Positions 8,952 through 17,557 of a stretch of 64,000 bases of DNA are shown piece after piece. Positions within the stretch are counted from its first letter, which is position 1, and each line of letters begins with the position of its first letter. The position numbers and the translations under genes were made by a program. The DNA comes from JANQOH01 sp965201155. GTDB taxonomy: Bacteria; Pseudomonadota; Alphaproteobacteria; UBA7887. The stretch lies in contig OZ241752.1 in the NCBI GenBank assembly GCA_965201155.1, positions 2,170,001-2,234,000 of the forward strand. Reading direction: 5' to 3'. The notes beneath the pieces were generated by a model that was not told the DNA's origin, searched no databases, and saw nothing but the letters and a program-made list of their open reading frames with translations.

Positions 8952-9659
8952 ATGGAAAATTCGGGTTTCATCGACATTCTCATACTCGCGATGATCGCGG
9001 CGTTTCTTGTGTTTCGCCTGCGTTCGGCCCTGGGCCGCCGCACCGGGCATCAACGCCCGCAGGATCGCTTCTCCCGCGATACGGAGGACTCCGGGGATAC
9101 CGTTGTTCATCTGCCCGAGCGCGGCAGCGGAGATGCGGCGCCGCACAAGGCGCCCGATGGGGAGCCGGAATCCGCCGCCGAGGAAGATGAAGCCGCCGTC
9201 ACTTCCCCAGAAATCCCCGGACTCACCGAACTGCAAGATGTCGATCCCGACTTCGGCCCGGATGAGTTTCTCGAAGGCGCCCGCATTGCCTTCGAGATGA
9301 TCCTCGACGCCTATGCCAGCGGCGACAAGGATCAGATGAGAGCCTTGCTCGCCGACGATGTTCTGGAACGCTTCGTAAGCGAAATCGACAACCGCGCGCA
9401 GGCCCGCCGCACGCTGGAATCCACGCTGGTGTCGTTCGTCTCGGTGAGCATCGAAACCGCCCGCATCGAGGGCCGCAGCGCCAATGTCACCGTGCGCTTC
9501 GTCACCGAACAGATCAACCTTCTGCGGGACGAAGACGGCAATGCCGTGGAGGGCGACGGGCAGGCCGTCACACAACTGGTTGATGTCTGGACGTTCGAGC
9601 GCGACCTGCGTTCGCGCGATCCCAATTGGCGGCTGGTTGAAACCGGCGCGGCGGACTGA
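8952..9659 (+). CDS. Tim44-like domain protein (TimA)
   Basis: This 235-residue protein has one N-terminal membrane helix (IDILILAMIAAFLVFRL), a charged linker rich in Pro, Glu and Asp up to about residue 100, and a C-terminal Tim44-like domain (EFLEGARIAFEMILDAYASGDKDQMRALLADDVLERF). This is the bacterial counterpart of the mitochondrial import motor subunit Tim44, found mainly in alphaproteobacteria. It lies immediately upstream of mltA, its usual neighbour, probably in one transcript. Confidence 0.88.
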   Translation: MENSGFIDILILAMIAAFLVFRLRSALGRRTGHQRPQDRFSRDTEDSGDTVVHLPERGSGDAAPHKAPDGEPESAAEEDEAAVTSPEIPGLTELQDVDPDFGPDEFLEGARIAFEMILDAYASGDKDQMRALLADDVLERFVSEIDNRAQARRTLESTLVSFVSVSIETARIEGRSANVTVRFVTEQINLLRDEDGNAVEGDGQAVTQLVDVWTFERDLRSRDPNWRLVETGAAD

Positions 9660-9684
9660 GGCCGCCCACAAACCGGACGCGAAA

Positions 9685-10893
9685 ATGCGAATCCCCGCCG
9701 CCCTCGCACTGTGCCTGTGCCTGTGGCTGGCGGCATGCGGCGGCGATGACGAACGGCCTGGCATGGACGGTGTCGTTTCCTGGACCCCGGTCGCCTTTTC
9801 GGAGCTGCCGGGCTGGCGGCAGGACAATCACCACGAAGCGGCAGCGGCGCTGGAGAAATCCTGCGCCCGTCTGGCAGGACTGCCGGACGCGCGTTCGCTG
9901 GGCGCCGACGGTCTGGCCGGAACGGTAGCGGACTGGCGCGCGCCATGCGCTGCACTGGGTGCGCTCGAGCGCAGCAACCGTGAAGCGGCGCGGCGGTTTT
10001 TCGAAGACTGGTTCGTTCCCCACCGCGCCCGGAACGGGTCCGAAACCGGCCTGTTTACCGGCTATTACGAACCCACGCTGGAAGCATCCAGAACCCGCTC
10101 CGAAACCTACGCCACCCCGCTCCATACGCGCCCGCAAGAACTTGTTATGGTGGCGTTGGGGGACTTCCGGCCCGATTTGAGCGGTCGGCGCATTGCCGGG
10201 CGGGTGGTCAACGGACAACTGAAACCCTACCCGTCGCGCAGTGAAATTGTCGCCGGCGCATTGAACGATCGCGGCCTCGAACTCGCCTGGGTTGCCGATC
10301 CCGTCGATGCCTTCTTCCTGCAGATCCAGGGGTCGGGCCGCCTCTCCCTCGACGACGGCTCAACCTTGCGTGTGGGCTATGCCGGCCAGAACGGACATCC
10401 CTACACGGCGATCGGCAAGGTTCTCATCGACGAAGGCGCCATGGCGCGCGAGGACGTCTCCATGCAGTCGATCCGCGCCTGGCTCGCCGCCCATCCCGAC
10501 CAGGCAGAGCGAGTCATGAATGCCAACCGCTCCTATGTCTTTTTCCGCGCGCTTGCCGGCGACGGCCCCATCGGCGCGCAAGGCGTCGCACTGACGCCGG
10601 GCCGGTCGCTGGCAGTGGATCGCCGGTTTGTCCCCTTGTCGATTCCGGTATGGCTCGATACCACCGCACCGACCCCCGACGGCGCGGGCGGCACCCCGCT
10701 GCGCCGCCTCGTCATCGCGCAGGATACGGGCGGCGCCATTCGCGGCGCCGTGCGCGGCGACGTGTTCTGGGGTGCCGGAAAGGATGCCGCCGCCATCGCC
10801 GGACGCATGAACAGCAGCGGGCGCTATTTTCTGCTCCTGCCGCGCCTGCCCGCCACGGTCGGGCGCGAACCCGCTGACGCAATTCCATCCTGA
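9685..10893 (+). CDS. mltA: Membrane-bound lytic murein transglycosylase A
   Basis: This enzyme cleaves peptidoglycan glycan strands to yield 1,6-anhydromuropeptides. The 402-residue lipoprotein has a signal ending in the lipobox LWLAAC. The MltA domain includes GLFTGYYEPTLEASRT and FFLQIQGSGRLSLDDGS. A C-terminal 3D domain carries the three aspartates in LVIAQDTGGAIRG and GDVFWGAG. The start ATG at 9685 is 25 bases after the Tim44-like stop. The membrane anchor is expected in the outer membrane. Confidence 0.93.
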   Translation: MRIPAALALCLCLWLAACGGDDERPGMDGVVSWTPVAFSELPGWRQDNHHEAAAALEKSCARLAGLPDARSLGADGLAGTVADWRAPCAALGALERSNREAARRFFEDWFVPHRARNGSETGLFTGYYEPTLEASRTRSETYATPLHTRPQELVMVALGDFRPDLSGRRIAGRVVNGQLKPYPSRSEIVAGALNDRGLELAWVADPVDAFFLQIQGSGRLSLDDGSTLRVGYAGQNGHPYTAIGKVLIDEGAMAREDVSMQSIRAWLAAHPDQAERVMNANRSYVFFRALAGDGPIGAQGVALTPGRSLAVDRRFVPLSIPVWLDTTAPTPDGAGGTPLRRLVIAQDTGGAIRGAVRGDVFWGAGKDAAAIAGRMNSSGRYFLLLPRLPATVGREPADAIPS

Positions 10894-11018
10894 CAAGGGG
10901 GGTGTCCGCAAGCACTGCAACCGTCGGCGGCGAAATTGCGCGATTGCAGCAAATATGTCATTTTGCCGGGTAATTGCCGGCGACAACACTGTTTATTCAG
11001 GCGCGAGGAAAGGTAATC

Positions 11019-11486
11019 ATGATGAGAATGCGGAGCGTAGCAAGTTTACTTGCGGTTTTACTTGCCATGGCCCTCGTGCCGGGATGTCAGATGGGGGCCG
11101 GCTTTGGCGGCACCAAGAAAGAACCCTCCGGCGCCTTCAACATGGCCGATATGCCGGTTGCCGAACTGGTCAGGCACTGGGGTCATTCCACCGCCGTGTC
11201 GCGAGACCCGGAAACCGATTGCGAAATGCGCATCTATCGTGCGCGCAGCGGGTTGGCGAAAGGTCCCCTCCTCTGCGCCGATTCCGCGGAGTCGGCAACC
11301 GGCCGCTGGTCGGTGCTGGGCGGCGGCGCCTATTGCCTCGTCTGGCGCAACCAGTCATGGGGCAATGCCTGCTACGCCTGGACGCATCTCGGCGGCGGCC
11401 AGTTTGCCTGGGAGCGCATATCCGGTGCCGGCGGAGCGGCGTCCGGCGAATGGCAGGACTACGCCGCCAATATGTACGGCATGTAG
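11019..11486 (+). CDS. Hypothetical lipoprotein
   Basis: I do not recognise the family of this 155-residue protein. The N-terminus MMRMRSVASLLAVLLAMALVPGC is a lipoprotein signal with Cys at about 23. The mature part begins with a Gly-rich linker and contains several Cys and Trp residues (DCEMRIYRARSG, GGAYCLVWRNQSWGNACYAW). That pattern suggests a small disulfide-bonded beta domain exposed in the periplasm. The ATG follows GAGGAAAGG at a good distance. It stands alone between mltA and the DUF427 gene. Confidence 0.6.
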   Translation: MMRMRSVASLLAVLLAMALVPGCQMGAGFGGTKKEPSGAFNMADMPVAELVRHWGHSTAVSRDPETDCEMRIYRARSGLAKGPLLCADSAESATGRWSVLGGGAYCLVWRNQSWGNACYAWTHLGGGQFAWERISGAGGAASGEWQDYAANMYGM

Positions 11487-11571
11487 CCGTTCGCCCGCAA
11501 TTCAGCCGCGAATCCCCCGTTTCCGGCGGGGGCCGGGGCCGCCGCCGCCGGGCGGCAGGAAAGGAACCGGC

Positions 11572-12348
11572 ATGGCCAGGCCGCACCGCGTTGATATCGA
11601 ACCCAGCCCGCGCCGTGTGCGCGCCCTATTCGCAGGCGCCACCGTCGCCGACAGCACCAACACGCTGCTGGTGCGGGAGACCGGCTACCGCCCGGTCTAT
11701 TATTTCCCCTTTGCCGATATTGCTGCCGGCCTGCTTGCCGCCACCGACCACCACACACGCTGCCCCTACAAGGGCGAGGCATCCTATTGGACGATTTCGG
11801 CCAACGGGCGGACGGCCGACAATGCGGCCTGGGGATACCCGGAGCCGATTCCCGCGGCGGCAGCGCTGAAGGACCATGTCGCATTCTATTGGGACCGGCT
11901 CGATCACTGGTACGAAGAGGATGAGGAGATCTTCGTGCATCCGCGCGACCCCCATGTGCGCGTGGATGTCGTCGCCAGCCGCCGCCGGGTCCAGGTGCGC
12001 CACGCCGGCGTCGTGCTGGCTGACACGCGGCAAGCGCTGTTCCTGTTCGAAACCGGACTGCCCACGCGCCATTACATTCCGCCGGCCGACATACGCACCG
12101 ACCTGCTGGCGGAGTCGGCGGCGGTCACGCGCTGCCCCTACAAGGGAATTGCCGCCTACCGCTCCGCGGTGATCGACGGCCGCACCTCGGAGGATATCGC
12201 CTGGGTCTATGAAGCGCCGATTGCCGAATGCCCGAGAATTGCCGGCCATATCTGCTTTTTTGCCGAACGGGTGGACGAAATCCGGATTGACGGCGTAGCG
12301 GTGCTGCGCCCCGACACCCCCTGGTCCCGCCCGCGGCAGAGTCCTTGA
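11572..12348 (+). CDS. Tandem DUF427 (NTP_transf_9) domain protein
   Basis: The 258-residue protein consists of two repeats of the DUF427 fold. Repeat 1 (about 15-115) has RVRALFAGATVADSTNTLLVRE, YYFPFADI, RCPYKGEASYWT and AWGYPEP. Repeat 2 (about 140-245) has VQVRHAGVVLADTRQALFLFETG, HYIPPADI, RCPYKGIAAYRS and AWVYEAP. The RCPYKG motif is the family hallmark. The biochemical role is unknown. An AAGGAACC element precedes the ATG. The stop overlaps the proposed TTG start of ruvX (TTGA), so the two may be co-translated. Confidence 0.85.
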   Translation: MARPHRVDIEPSPRRVRALFAGATVADSTNTLLVRETGYRPVYYFPFADIAAGLLAATDHHTRCPYKGEASYWTISANGRTADNAAWGYPEPIPAAAALKDHVAFYWDRLDHWYEEDEEIFVHPRDPHVRVDVVASRRRVQVRHAGVVLADTRQALFLFETGLPTRHYIPPADIRTDLLAESAAVTRCPYKGIAAYRSAVIDGRTSEDIAWVYEAPIAECPRIAGHICFFAERVDEIRIDGVAVLRPDTPWSRPRQSP

Positions 12349-12845
12349 CCGCCGGCGTGGTGGATGATGCGGCGGCATTTGCCGCCGCCCTGACGCCCGG
12401 TGCGCGTTTGCTCGGCGTTGATCTGGGAACCCGCACCCTCGGTCTGGCCTTGTCCGACCCGGGGCGGGTGATCGCCAGCCCCGAACAGACGCTGACGCGC
12501 GGCCGCTTTCGTGACAATGCAGCGCGCCTCGCCGACCTCTGCGCACGCGAACAGGTTGGAGGCGTGGTTGTCGGCCTGCCCCGCAACATGAACGGAAGCG
12601 AAGGGCCGCGCGCCCGGTCGGCGCGCGCCTGGGCCGGCAATCTCGCCGCCCGCCTGAACCTGCCGGTGCTGATGTGGGACGAGCGGCTTTCGACCGTCGC
12701 CGTCGAACGCGCCATGATCGCTGCCGACATGACGCGCGCGCGGCGTGCCGCGCGCCTTGACCGGACCGCCGCGGCGTGGATCCTGCAGGGCGCGCTGACA
12801 GCCCTCAGCGCGGCGCCAGCCGCACCGCCCCGTCAAGCCGGATGA
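12345..12845 (+). CDS. ruvX: Putative Holliday junction resolvase RuvX (YqgF)
   Basis: This is an RNase H-fold nuclease family implicated in 16S rRNA 5' maturation and Holliday junction resolution. The 166-residue protein shows LLGVDLGTRTLGLALSDP near residue 22, VVVGLPRNMNGSEGPRA and WDERLSTVAVE, which together supply the catalytic acidic residues. The frame can start at TTG 12345, which overlaps the preceding stop, or at GTG 12357. No ATG precedes the conserved region. Its 3' end overlaps the convergent SDR gene by 41 bases. Confidence 0.9.
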   Translation: MTAGVVDDAAAFAAALTPGARLLGVDLGTRTLGLALSDPGRVIASPEQTLTRGRFRDNAARLADLCAREQVGGVVVGLPRNMNGSEGPRARSARAWAGNLAARLNLPVLMWDERLSTVAVERAMIAADMTRARRAARLDRTAAAWILQGALTALSAAPAAPPRQAG

Positions 12846-13572
12846 CCTCGCCATTCAGCATGTCATTGGCGTAGATCGCGGTCACCAGATCGGCATATTC
12901 TTCGGCCGTGCCCAGGCGCTTCGGGAACGGCGTATTGGCGGCCAGCGAATCCTGCACATCCTGCGGCAGCCCTTGCATCAGCGGAGTGAGAAACAATCCC
13001 GGCGCGATGGTCATCACGCGAATGCCGAATTGCGCGAGGTCGCGCGCTGCCGGCAGGGTGAGACCTACCAGCCCGCCCTTCGACGACGAATACGCCACCT
13101 GGCCGATCTGCCCTTCATAAGCGGCCACGGAGGTCGTGTTGACGATCAGCCCGCGGCAGCCGCCGGCATCAGGCTCGTTATGCTGCATGGCGTCGGCCGC
13201 CGCCTTCAGGGCATTGAAGCTGCCGACAAGGTTGATCATGATCACGGTCGTGTAGGAATCCAGCGGCAGCACCCCGCGGCGGCCGAGAATGCGGCCCGGG
13301 TTGGCGACCCCCGCGCAGCTCACCATCAGCGTCAGCGGCCCAAAAGCAGCGACCGATTCGCCGACCGCGGCCATCATGTCGGCCTCATCCACGACATCCA
13401 GGCGGCGGAAACGTGCGGCGGCGCCCAGCGCCGCGGCGTGCGCCTCGCCCTTGTCCGGATCGCGGTCGAGCAAGGTGACCTTGCCGCCCGCGGCGACGAT
13501 ACGCGCCGCAGTCGCGGCGCCGAGACCCGAAGCGCCGCCTGTGACAATGGCGTGGCAGTCGGCGATCTGCAT
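12805..13572 (-). CDS. SDR oxidoreductase, 3-hydroxyacyl-CoA dehydrogenase (HSD10)-like
   Basis: This 255-residue short-chain dehydrogenase has the cofactor motif TGGASGLGAATA near residue 11, NAG-equivalent SCAGVANP, catalytic Ser in NTTSVAAYEG, and YSSSKGG as the YxxxK pair. The R-x-L-G-x-x-x-x-L-P-L-D region and C-terminal NGEVIRLDGAVRLAPR resemble type II 3-hydroxyacyl-CoA dehydrogenases of fatty acid or branched-chain degradation. The exact substrate is not determined. A GGAAGGAGC element precedes the ATG. Confidence 0.85.
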   Translation of the reverse strand: MQIADCHAIVTGGASGLGAATAARIVAAGGKVTLLDRDPDKGEAHAAALGAAARFRRLDVVDEADMMAAVGESVAAFGPLTLMVSCAGVANPGRILGRRGVLPLDSYTTVIMINLVGSFNALKAAADAMQHNEPDAGGCRGLIVNTTSVAAYEGQIGQVAYSSSKGGLVGLTLPAARDLAQFGIRVMTIAPGLFLTPLMQGLPQDVQDSLAANTPFPKRLGTAEEYADLVTAIYANDMLNGEVIRLDGAVRLAPR

Positions 13573-13599
13573 GGTGGAAGCTCCTTTCCTGATGTGGCC

Positions 13600-14364
13600 T
13601 TACGGCAAAAACTGCTCGGTAATGATGCGTTCTTCCAGATTGTGTTCCGGGTCGAACAGCAGGACGAGTCGCGTGCGCGGGTCCTGCGCGATCGTTACGC
13701 GCGTCACGCCGCGCACTTCCGTATAGTCGGCAGTGGCACTGACGGGGCGGCGGTCCGCATCCAGCACATCGACGGTCAGCGTGGCGGATTCCGGCAGCAG
13801 CGCGCCGCGCCAGCGCCGCGGGCGGAAGGCGCAGATCGGCGTCAGCGCCAGCAGCCGCGACTCCAGTGGCAGGATCGGCCCGTAAGCGGAAAGATTATAG
13901 GCCGTACTGCCCGCCGGCGTCGCCATGATCGCTCCGTCGCAGACCAGGCGTTCAAGGCGTTCGCGCCCGTCGATCGACAGACGCAGATGCGCCGCCAGCC
14001 GCGTCTCGCGCAACAGCGACACCTCGTTGACTGCCAGCCCCTCCACCGTGCCTTTCTCGCCTTCTGCGATCATGCGCAGCGGGTGCAGTGTGGTGCGGGC
14101 TGCGGCCGCGATCCGCTCGGGCAGGCGGTCGGGCTGATAGCGGTTCATCAGAAAGCCCACCGTGCCGCGGTTTATGCCGTAGATCGGCACATCGCGCGCC
14201 ATGAACCGGTGAAGCACTTCGATCATGAAACCGTCGCCGCCCAGGGCGACAATGACGTCCGCTTCCTCCGGCGCGCAATGGCCGTAGGCCTCACGCAGCG
14301 CGGCGCCGGCCTCTGCCGCCGCCGGATAGGCCGCAGCCAGGAAACTGAGTGCCGGGCGCGGCAC
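13600..14364 (-). CDS. nadK: NAD kinase
   Basis: This enzyme phosphorylates NAD to NADP. The 254-residue protein has the GGDG motif in VIVALGGDGFMIEVLH, the substrate motif LAVNEVSLLRE, and TPAGSTAYNLSAYGPILP. It is at the short end for the family, like other alphaproteobacterial NadK proteins that lack an N-terminal extension. The start is GTG at 14364, seven bases after the moaA stop, so the two genes form an operon. Confidence 0.94.
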   Translation of the reverse strand: MPRPALSFLAAAYPAAAEAGAALREAYGHCAPEEADVIVALGGDGFMIEVLHRFMARDVPIYGINRGTVGFLMNRYQPDRLPERIAAAARTTLHPLRMIAEGEKGTVEGLAVNEVSLLRETRLAAHLRLSIDGRERLERLVCDGAIMATPAGSTAYNLSAYGPILPLESRLLALTPICAFRPRRWRGALLPESATLTVDVLDADRRPVSATADYTEVRGVTRVTIAQDPRTRLVLLFDPEHNLEERIITEQFLP

Positions 14365-14371
14365 GCGCGGC

Positions 14372-15361
14372 TTAGCCGCCGGTGACGCTCATATGGCGGG
14401 CGAGGGCAGGCCGCCGGTGACGACGATCAATGATGAAATCATGACCGCGCGGCTTGCGTCCGATCGCTTCGTCGATTGCCGCCATCAAGGGGCCGTCGCT
14501 TTCGCTTGCACGGAGCGGCGCGCGCAGATCTGCCGCATCCTCCTGTCCCAGACACATATACAATGTGCCCGTGCAGGTCAGCCGCACGCGGTTGCACGAC
14601 TCGCAGAAATTATGCGTGAGCGGCGTAATGAAACCCAGCCGTTGCCCTGTCTCCTCCACGCGCACATAACGCGCGGGACCGCCGCTGGCATAGTCGATAT
14701 CGGTCAGTGTCCAGCGCTTGCGCAAGCGGCTGCGCACCAGGGACAACGGCAGATACTGGTCCGTGCGGTCGCCGGTGATGTCGCCCAGCGGCATGGTTTC
14801 GATCAGCGTCAGGTCATGCCCCTCGCGCCCGCACCACGCGATCATGTCGTCGAATTCGTGCTCATTGACGCCTTTCAGCGCCACGGCGTTGATCTTCACG
14901 GCAAGTCCCGCCCGCTGTGCTGCGGCAATGCCGCTCAGCACTTTTTCGAGGCGGCCCCAGCGGGTGATTTCAGCGAAGCGCCCAGGGTCCAGTGTATCCA
15001 GCGAAACATTGACCCGGCGCACGCCAAGGTCGTGCAGTTCCTGGGCGAAGCGGCCGAGCTGGCTGCCATTGGTGGTAAGGGTCAATTCTTCCAGCGCGCC
15101 GCTGACAAGATGGCGCGAAAGGCTGCGAATCAAGCCCATGACGCCCTTGCGTACCAGCGGCTCGCCCCCCGTCAGCCGCAATTTGCGCACGCCCCGCGCA
15201 ACGAAGGCGCTGCACAGCCGGTCGAGTTCCTCAAGCGTGAGAATTTCCGCCTTTGGCAGGAAGGTCATATCCTCCGCCATGCAGTAGACACAGCGAAAGT
15301 CGCAGCGATCCGTGACTGAAACCCGCAAATAGGTGATATGCCGCCCGAACGGATCAATCAT
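14372..15361 (-). CDS. moaA: GTP 3',8-cyclase MoaA (molybdenum cofactor biosynthesis)
   Basis: This radical-SAM enzyme catalyses the first step of molybdenum cofactor synthesis. The 329-residue protein has the N-terminal cluster motif CDFRCVYC, LRLTGGEPLVRKGV, and the second Fe-S cluster ligands in FCESCNRVRLTCTGTLYMC. It ends in the conserved Gly-Gly dipeptide (SVTGG) required for activity. The ATG at 15361 lies downstream of a possible promoter at 15418-15446. nadK follows in the same transcript. Confidence 0.96.
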   Translation of the reverse strand: MIDPFGRHITYLRVSVTDRCDFRCVYCMAEDMTFLPKAEILTLEELDRLCSAFVARGVRKLRLTGGEPLVRKGVMGLIRSLSRHLVSGALEELTLTTNGSQLGRFAQELHDLGVRRVNVSLDTLDPGRFAEITRWGRLEKVLSGIAAAQRAGLAVKINAVALKGVNEHEFDDMIAWCGREGHDLTLIETMPLGDITGDRTDQYLPLSLVRSRLRKRWTLTDIDYASGGPARYVRVEETGQRLGFITPLTHNFCESCNRVRLTCTGTLYMCLGQEDAADLRAPLRASESDGPLMAAIDEAIGRKPRGHDFIIDRRHRRPALARHMSVTGG

Positions 15362-15417
15362 GCCGCCGTCTCCCCGTATCCTGGTCCGAACTGCTGCCCG
15401 AGGGTTATATCCGGCCG

Positions 15418-15446
15418 TATATAATGCACCGCGTAGCGCGCAGCAA
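15418..15446 (-). promoter_or_regulatory. Possible sigma-70 promoter for moaA
   Basis: On the minus strand TTGCTG (15446-15441) is followed after 17 bases by TATATA (15423-15418), about 57 bases upstream of the moaA start. The spacing is ideal but the -35 box matches consensus at only three positions, so support is moderate. Confidence 0.3.
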
Positions 15447-15467
15447 GCGGCGCCCGGCTGTTGATCC

Positions 15468-15686
15468 TCAGTCGATCTCGATCGCCAGAGTGCCTTCCTC
15501 CACCCCTTCCTGGCCTTCGGCGATATGAACCGCCGTCACGACTCCGTCCGCTTCCGCCTCGAACGGAACTTCCGTTTTCATCACCTCCATGATGAACAGC
15601 TCGTCGCCGGCGGCGACCTTGTCGCCTGGTTTGACAAGTACCTTCCATATGTTGCCGGTGACTTCGGTGAGTATCTGCTGCGCCAT
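15468..15686 (-). CDS. Small stand-alone biotinyl/lipoyl carrier protein
   Basis: This 72-residue protein is a single biotinyl-attachment domain. The biotinylated Lys sits in the motif EVMKTEVP, flanked by VKPGDKVAAGDELF and IAEGQEGVEEGTLAIEID, the paired hairpins of BCCP folds. It lacks the Pro-rich N-terminal region of AccB, so it resembles the detached carrier of acyl-CoA or urea-type carboxylases. No carboxylase gene is adjacent, because moaA lies downstream and fsa is divergent. Its carboxylase partner must be elsewhere. The start ATG follows GGGAGGCCCC. Confidence 0.8.
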   Translation of the reverse strand: MAQQILTEVTGNIWKVLVKPGDKVAAGDELFIMEVMKTEVPFEAEADGVVTAVHIAEGQEGVEEGTLAIEID

Positions 15687-15860
15687 TCGGGGCCTCCCTG
15701 TGCGCGACATTGGCAAGCCCCGCCCTGCGCTGTCAACTGCGCCCCGACGGATTATCCCGAAGGCGGCGTCTGTGCCATACTCACGGGCGTGGCGGGGCCT
15801 TGACGGGCGAGTCCGTAGGACTACTTCCCCTGAAGGCGGCCCGCGCCGGGAGCAATGCGC

Positions 15861-16517
15861 ATGAAGTTCTTTGTCGACACCGCGAACCTTGACGAAATCC
15901 GTGATCTGGCGGCGACCGGGCTGCTCGACGGTGTAACCACCAACCCGTCGCTGGTTGCCCGCACCGGGCAGCCGTTCCGCGAGGTCATTGCCGGAATCTG
16001 CGCCGTCGTGCCAGGGCCGGTGAGCGCGGAGGTAACCGCCACCGACGCCGAAGGCATGGTTGCCGAGGGGCGCCGGCTTGCCGGGATCGCCAGTAATGTT
16101 GCGGTCAAGGTACCCCTGACATGGGACGGGCTGAAAGCCTGTCGTCAATTGCGCGATGCGGGAATCCTGGTCAATGTCACCCTGTGTTTCGCGCCGGCGC
16201 AGGCCTTGTTGGCAGCCAAGGCGGGCGCCAGTTTCATTTCTCCCTTCATCGGTCGCCTTGATGATCTGGCGCAGGACGGCATGCAGCTCATTGCCGATAT
16301 CTGCACGATCTACCGCAACTATCCGCAGTTCGACACGGAAGTGCTGGTGGCTTCGATACGCAGCCCGCGTCACGTGGTTGAAGCAGCGAAGCTGGGCGCC
16401 CATGTCGCCACCCTGCCTCCCGCGGTCCTGCGCAGCCTGGCGCAGCATCCGCTCACCGACAAGGGCCTTGCCGCGTTTCTTGCCGACTGGCGCAAGACGG
16501 GGCAAAGCATTCGATAA
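15861..16517 (+). CDS. fsa: Fructose-6-phosphate aldolase / transaldolase-like protein
   Basis: The 218-residue protein belongs to the short transaldolase (TalC/FSA) group. It begins MKFFVDTANLDEIRD, has GVTTNPSLVA, the Schiff-base lysine in NVAVKVPLTWDG, NVTLCFAPAQALLAAKAGASFISPFIGR and a terminal LADW segment. It transfers or cleaves three-carbon units in the pentose phosphate pathway. I prefer ATG 15861 to 15855 because the GGGAG element is then at proper distance. xerC follows on the same strand. Confidence 0.93.
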   Translation: MKFFVDTANLDEIRDLAATGLLDGVTTNPSLVARTGQPFREVIAGICAVVPGPVSAEVTATDAEGMVAEGRRLAGIASNVAVKVPLTWDGLKACRQLRDAGILVNVTLCFAPAQALLAAKAGASFISPFIGRLDDLAQDGMQLIADICTIYRNYPQFDTEVLVASIRSPRHVVEAAKLGAHVATLPPAVLRSLAQHPLTDKGLAAFLADWRKTGQSIR

Positions 16518-16537
16518 CCGATGACCCGGTTGCACCA

Positions 16538-17557
16538 GTGCCCGCGGCGGTGTTGACGGGGCCGCAGGCCGGCGCGGCGCCGGACCTCGCGCGCGCCATC
16601 GCCGACTGGCGCGACTGGCTGGCGGCGGAGCGCCGCGCCTCACCCCATACGTGCGACGGCTATGCGCGCGACCTGAATGCCTTTGTCCACCATGTCGCGG
16701 AGCGCCGCGGCGGTCCGGTCAGTATTGCCGTGCTCGCCGGTCTCCGCGCGGCCGACTTCCGCGCCTGGCTCTCCCACCAGCGGCAGCGCGGTCTCGGCGC
16801 TGCCAGCACCGCGCGCGGCCTGTCCGTCATTCGCGGATTTTATCGCTGGCTCGACCGCCGGGGGATCGCCCACAATCCCGCCATCGGCGGTGTGCGCACG
16901 CCGAAACAGCCGCACCGCCTGCCGCGCCCGCTGGCCCGGGGCGACGCTGCGGCGCTGACCACCGAAATCGGCGATCTTTCTGACGAACCGTGGGTTGCGG
17001 CGCGTGACACGGCACTGCTGACACTGCTTTACGGGTGCGGGCTGCGCCTGGGCGAGGCTCTGGCGCTGAATTGCAGCGCCTTCGCCAACGCGCCCGAGTC
17101 GCTGCGAATCGTCGGCAAGGGCAACAAGGAGCGGCTGGCGCCCCTGTTGCCGGCGGTGACGCGCAGCATCGACGCCTGGCTCGCCGTGCATCCGGGCGGC
17201 GCTGCGGCGAACGCGCCCCTGTTTGTCGGCGTACGCGGCGGACGGCTCAGTCCCGGCGTTGCGCAGCGCCAGATGCGCCGCGCGCGGGCGCTGCTCGGCC
17301 TGCCGGAATCGGCAACGCCGCACGCGCTGCGCCACAGCTTTGCCACGCACCTGCTGGCCGCCAGCAGCGACCTCCGTGCCGTGCAGGAACTGCTGGGCCA
17401 TGCCAGCCTGCGGACCACCCAACGCTATACCGCCGTCGCCGATGCGGACCTTCTGGCCGCGTATGAGGCGGCGCATCCACGTGCCCGCTCACCGCGCCGC
17501 GCCGCGCCGCGCGCGCAGGATCGCAGCCAGCCCCTGGCGAAAACCGGGATACCGTAG
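16538..17557 (+). CDS. xerC: Tyrosine recombinase XerC
   Basis: This site-specific recombinase resolves chromosome dimers at dif with XerD. The 339-residue protein has an N-terminal SAM-like core-binding domain (about 15-110), and the catalytic residues in CGLRLGEALAL (Arg), GKGNKERLAPL (Lys), HALRHSFATHLL (His-x-x-Arg), LGHASLRTTQRYT (His and the nucleophilic Tyr). It starts at GTG 16538; no in-frame ATG precedes it. A Pro/Arg-rich tail of about 30 residues overlaps the convergent epimerase gene by 69 bases and may not be conserved. Confidence 0.93.
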   Translation: MPAAVLTGPQAGAAPDLARAIADWRDWLAAERRASPHTCDGYARDLNAFVHHVAERRGGPVSIAVLAGLRAADFRAWLSHQRQRGLGAASTARGLSVIRGFYRWLDRRGIAHNPAIGGVRTPKQPHRLPRPLARGDAAALTTEIGDLSDEPWVAARDTALLTLLYGCGLRLGEALALNCSAFANAPESLRIVGKGNKERLAPLLPAVTRSIDAWLAVHPGGAAANAPLFVGVRGGRLSPGVAQRQMRRARALLGLPESATPHALRHSFATHLLAASSDLRAVQELLGHASLRTTQRYTAVADADLLAAYEAAHPRARSPRRAAPRAQDRSQPLAKTGIP

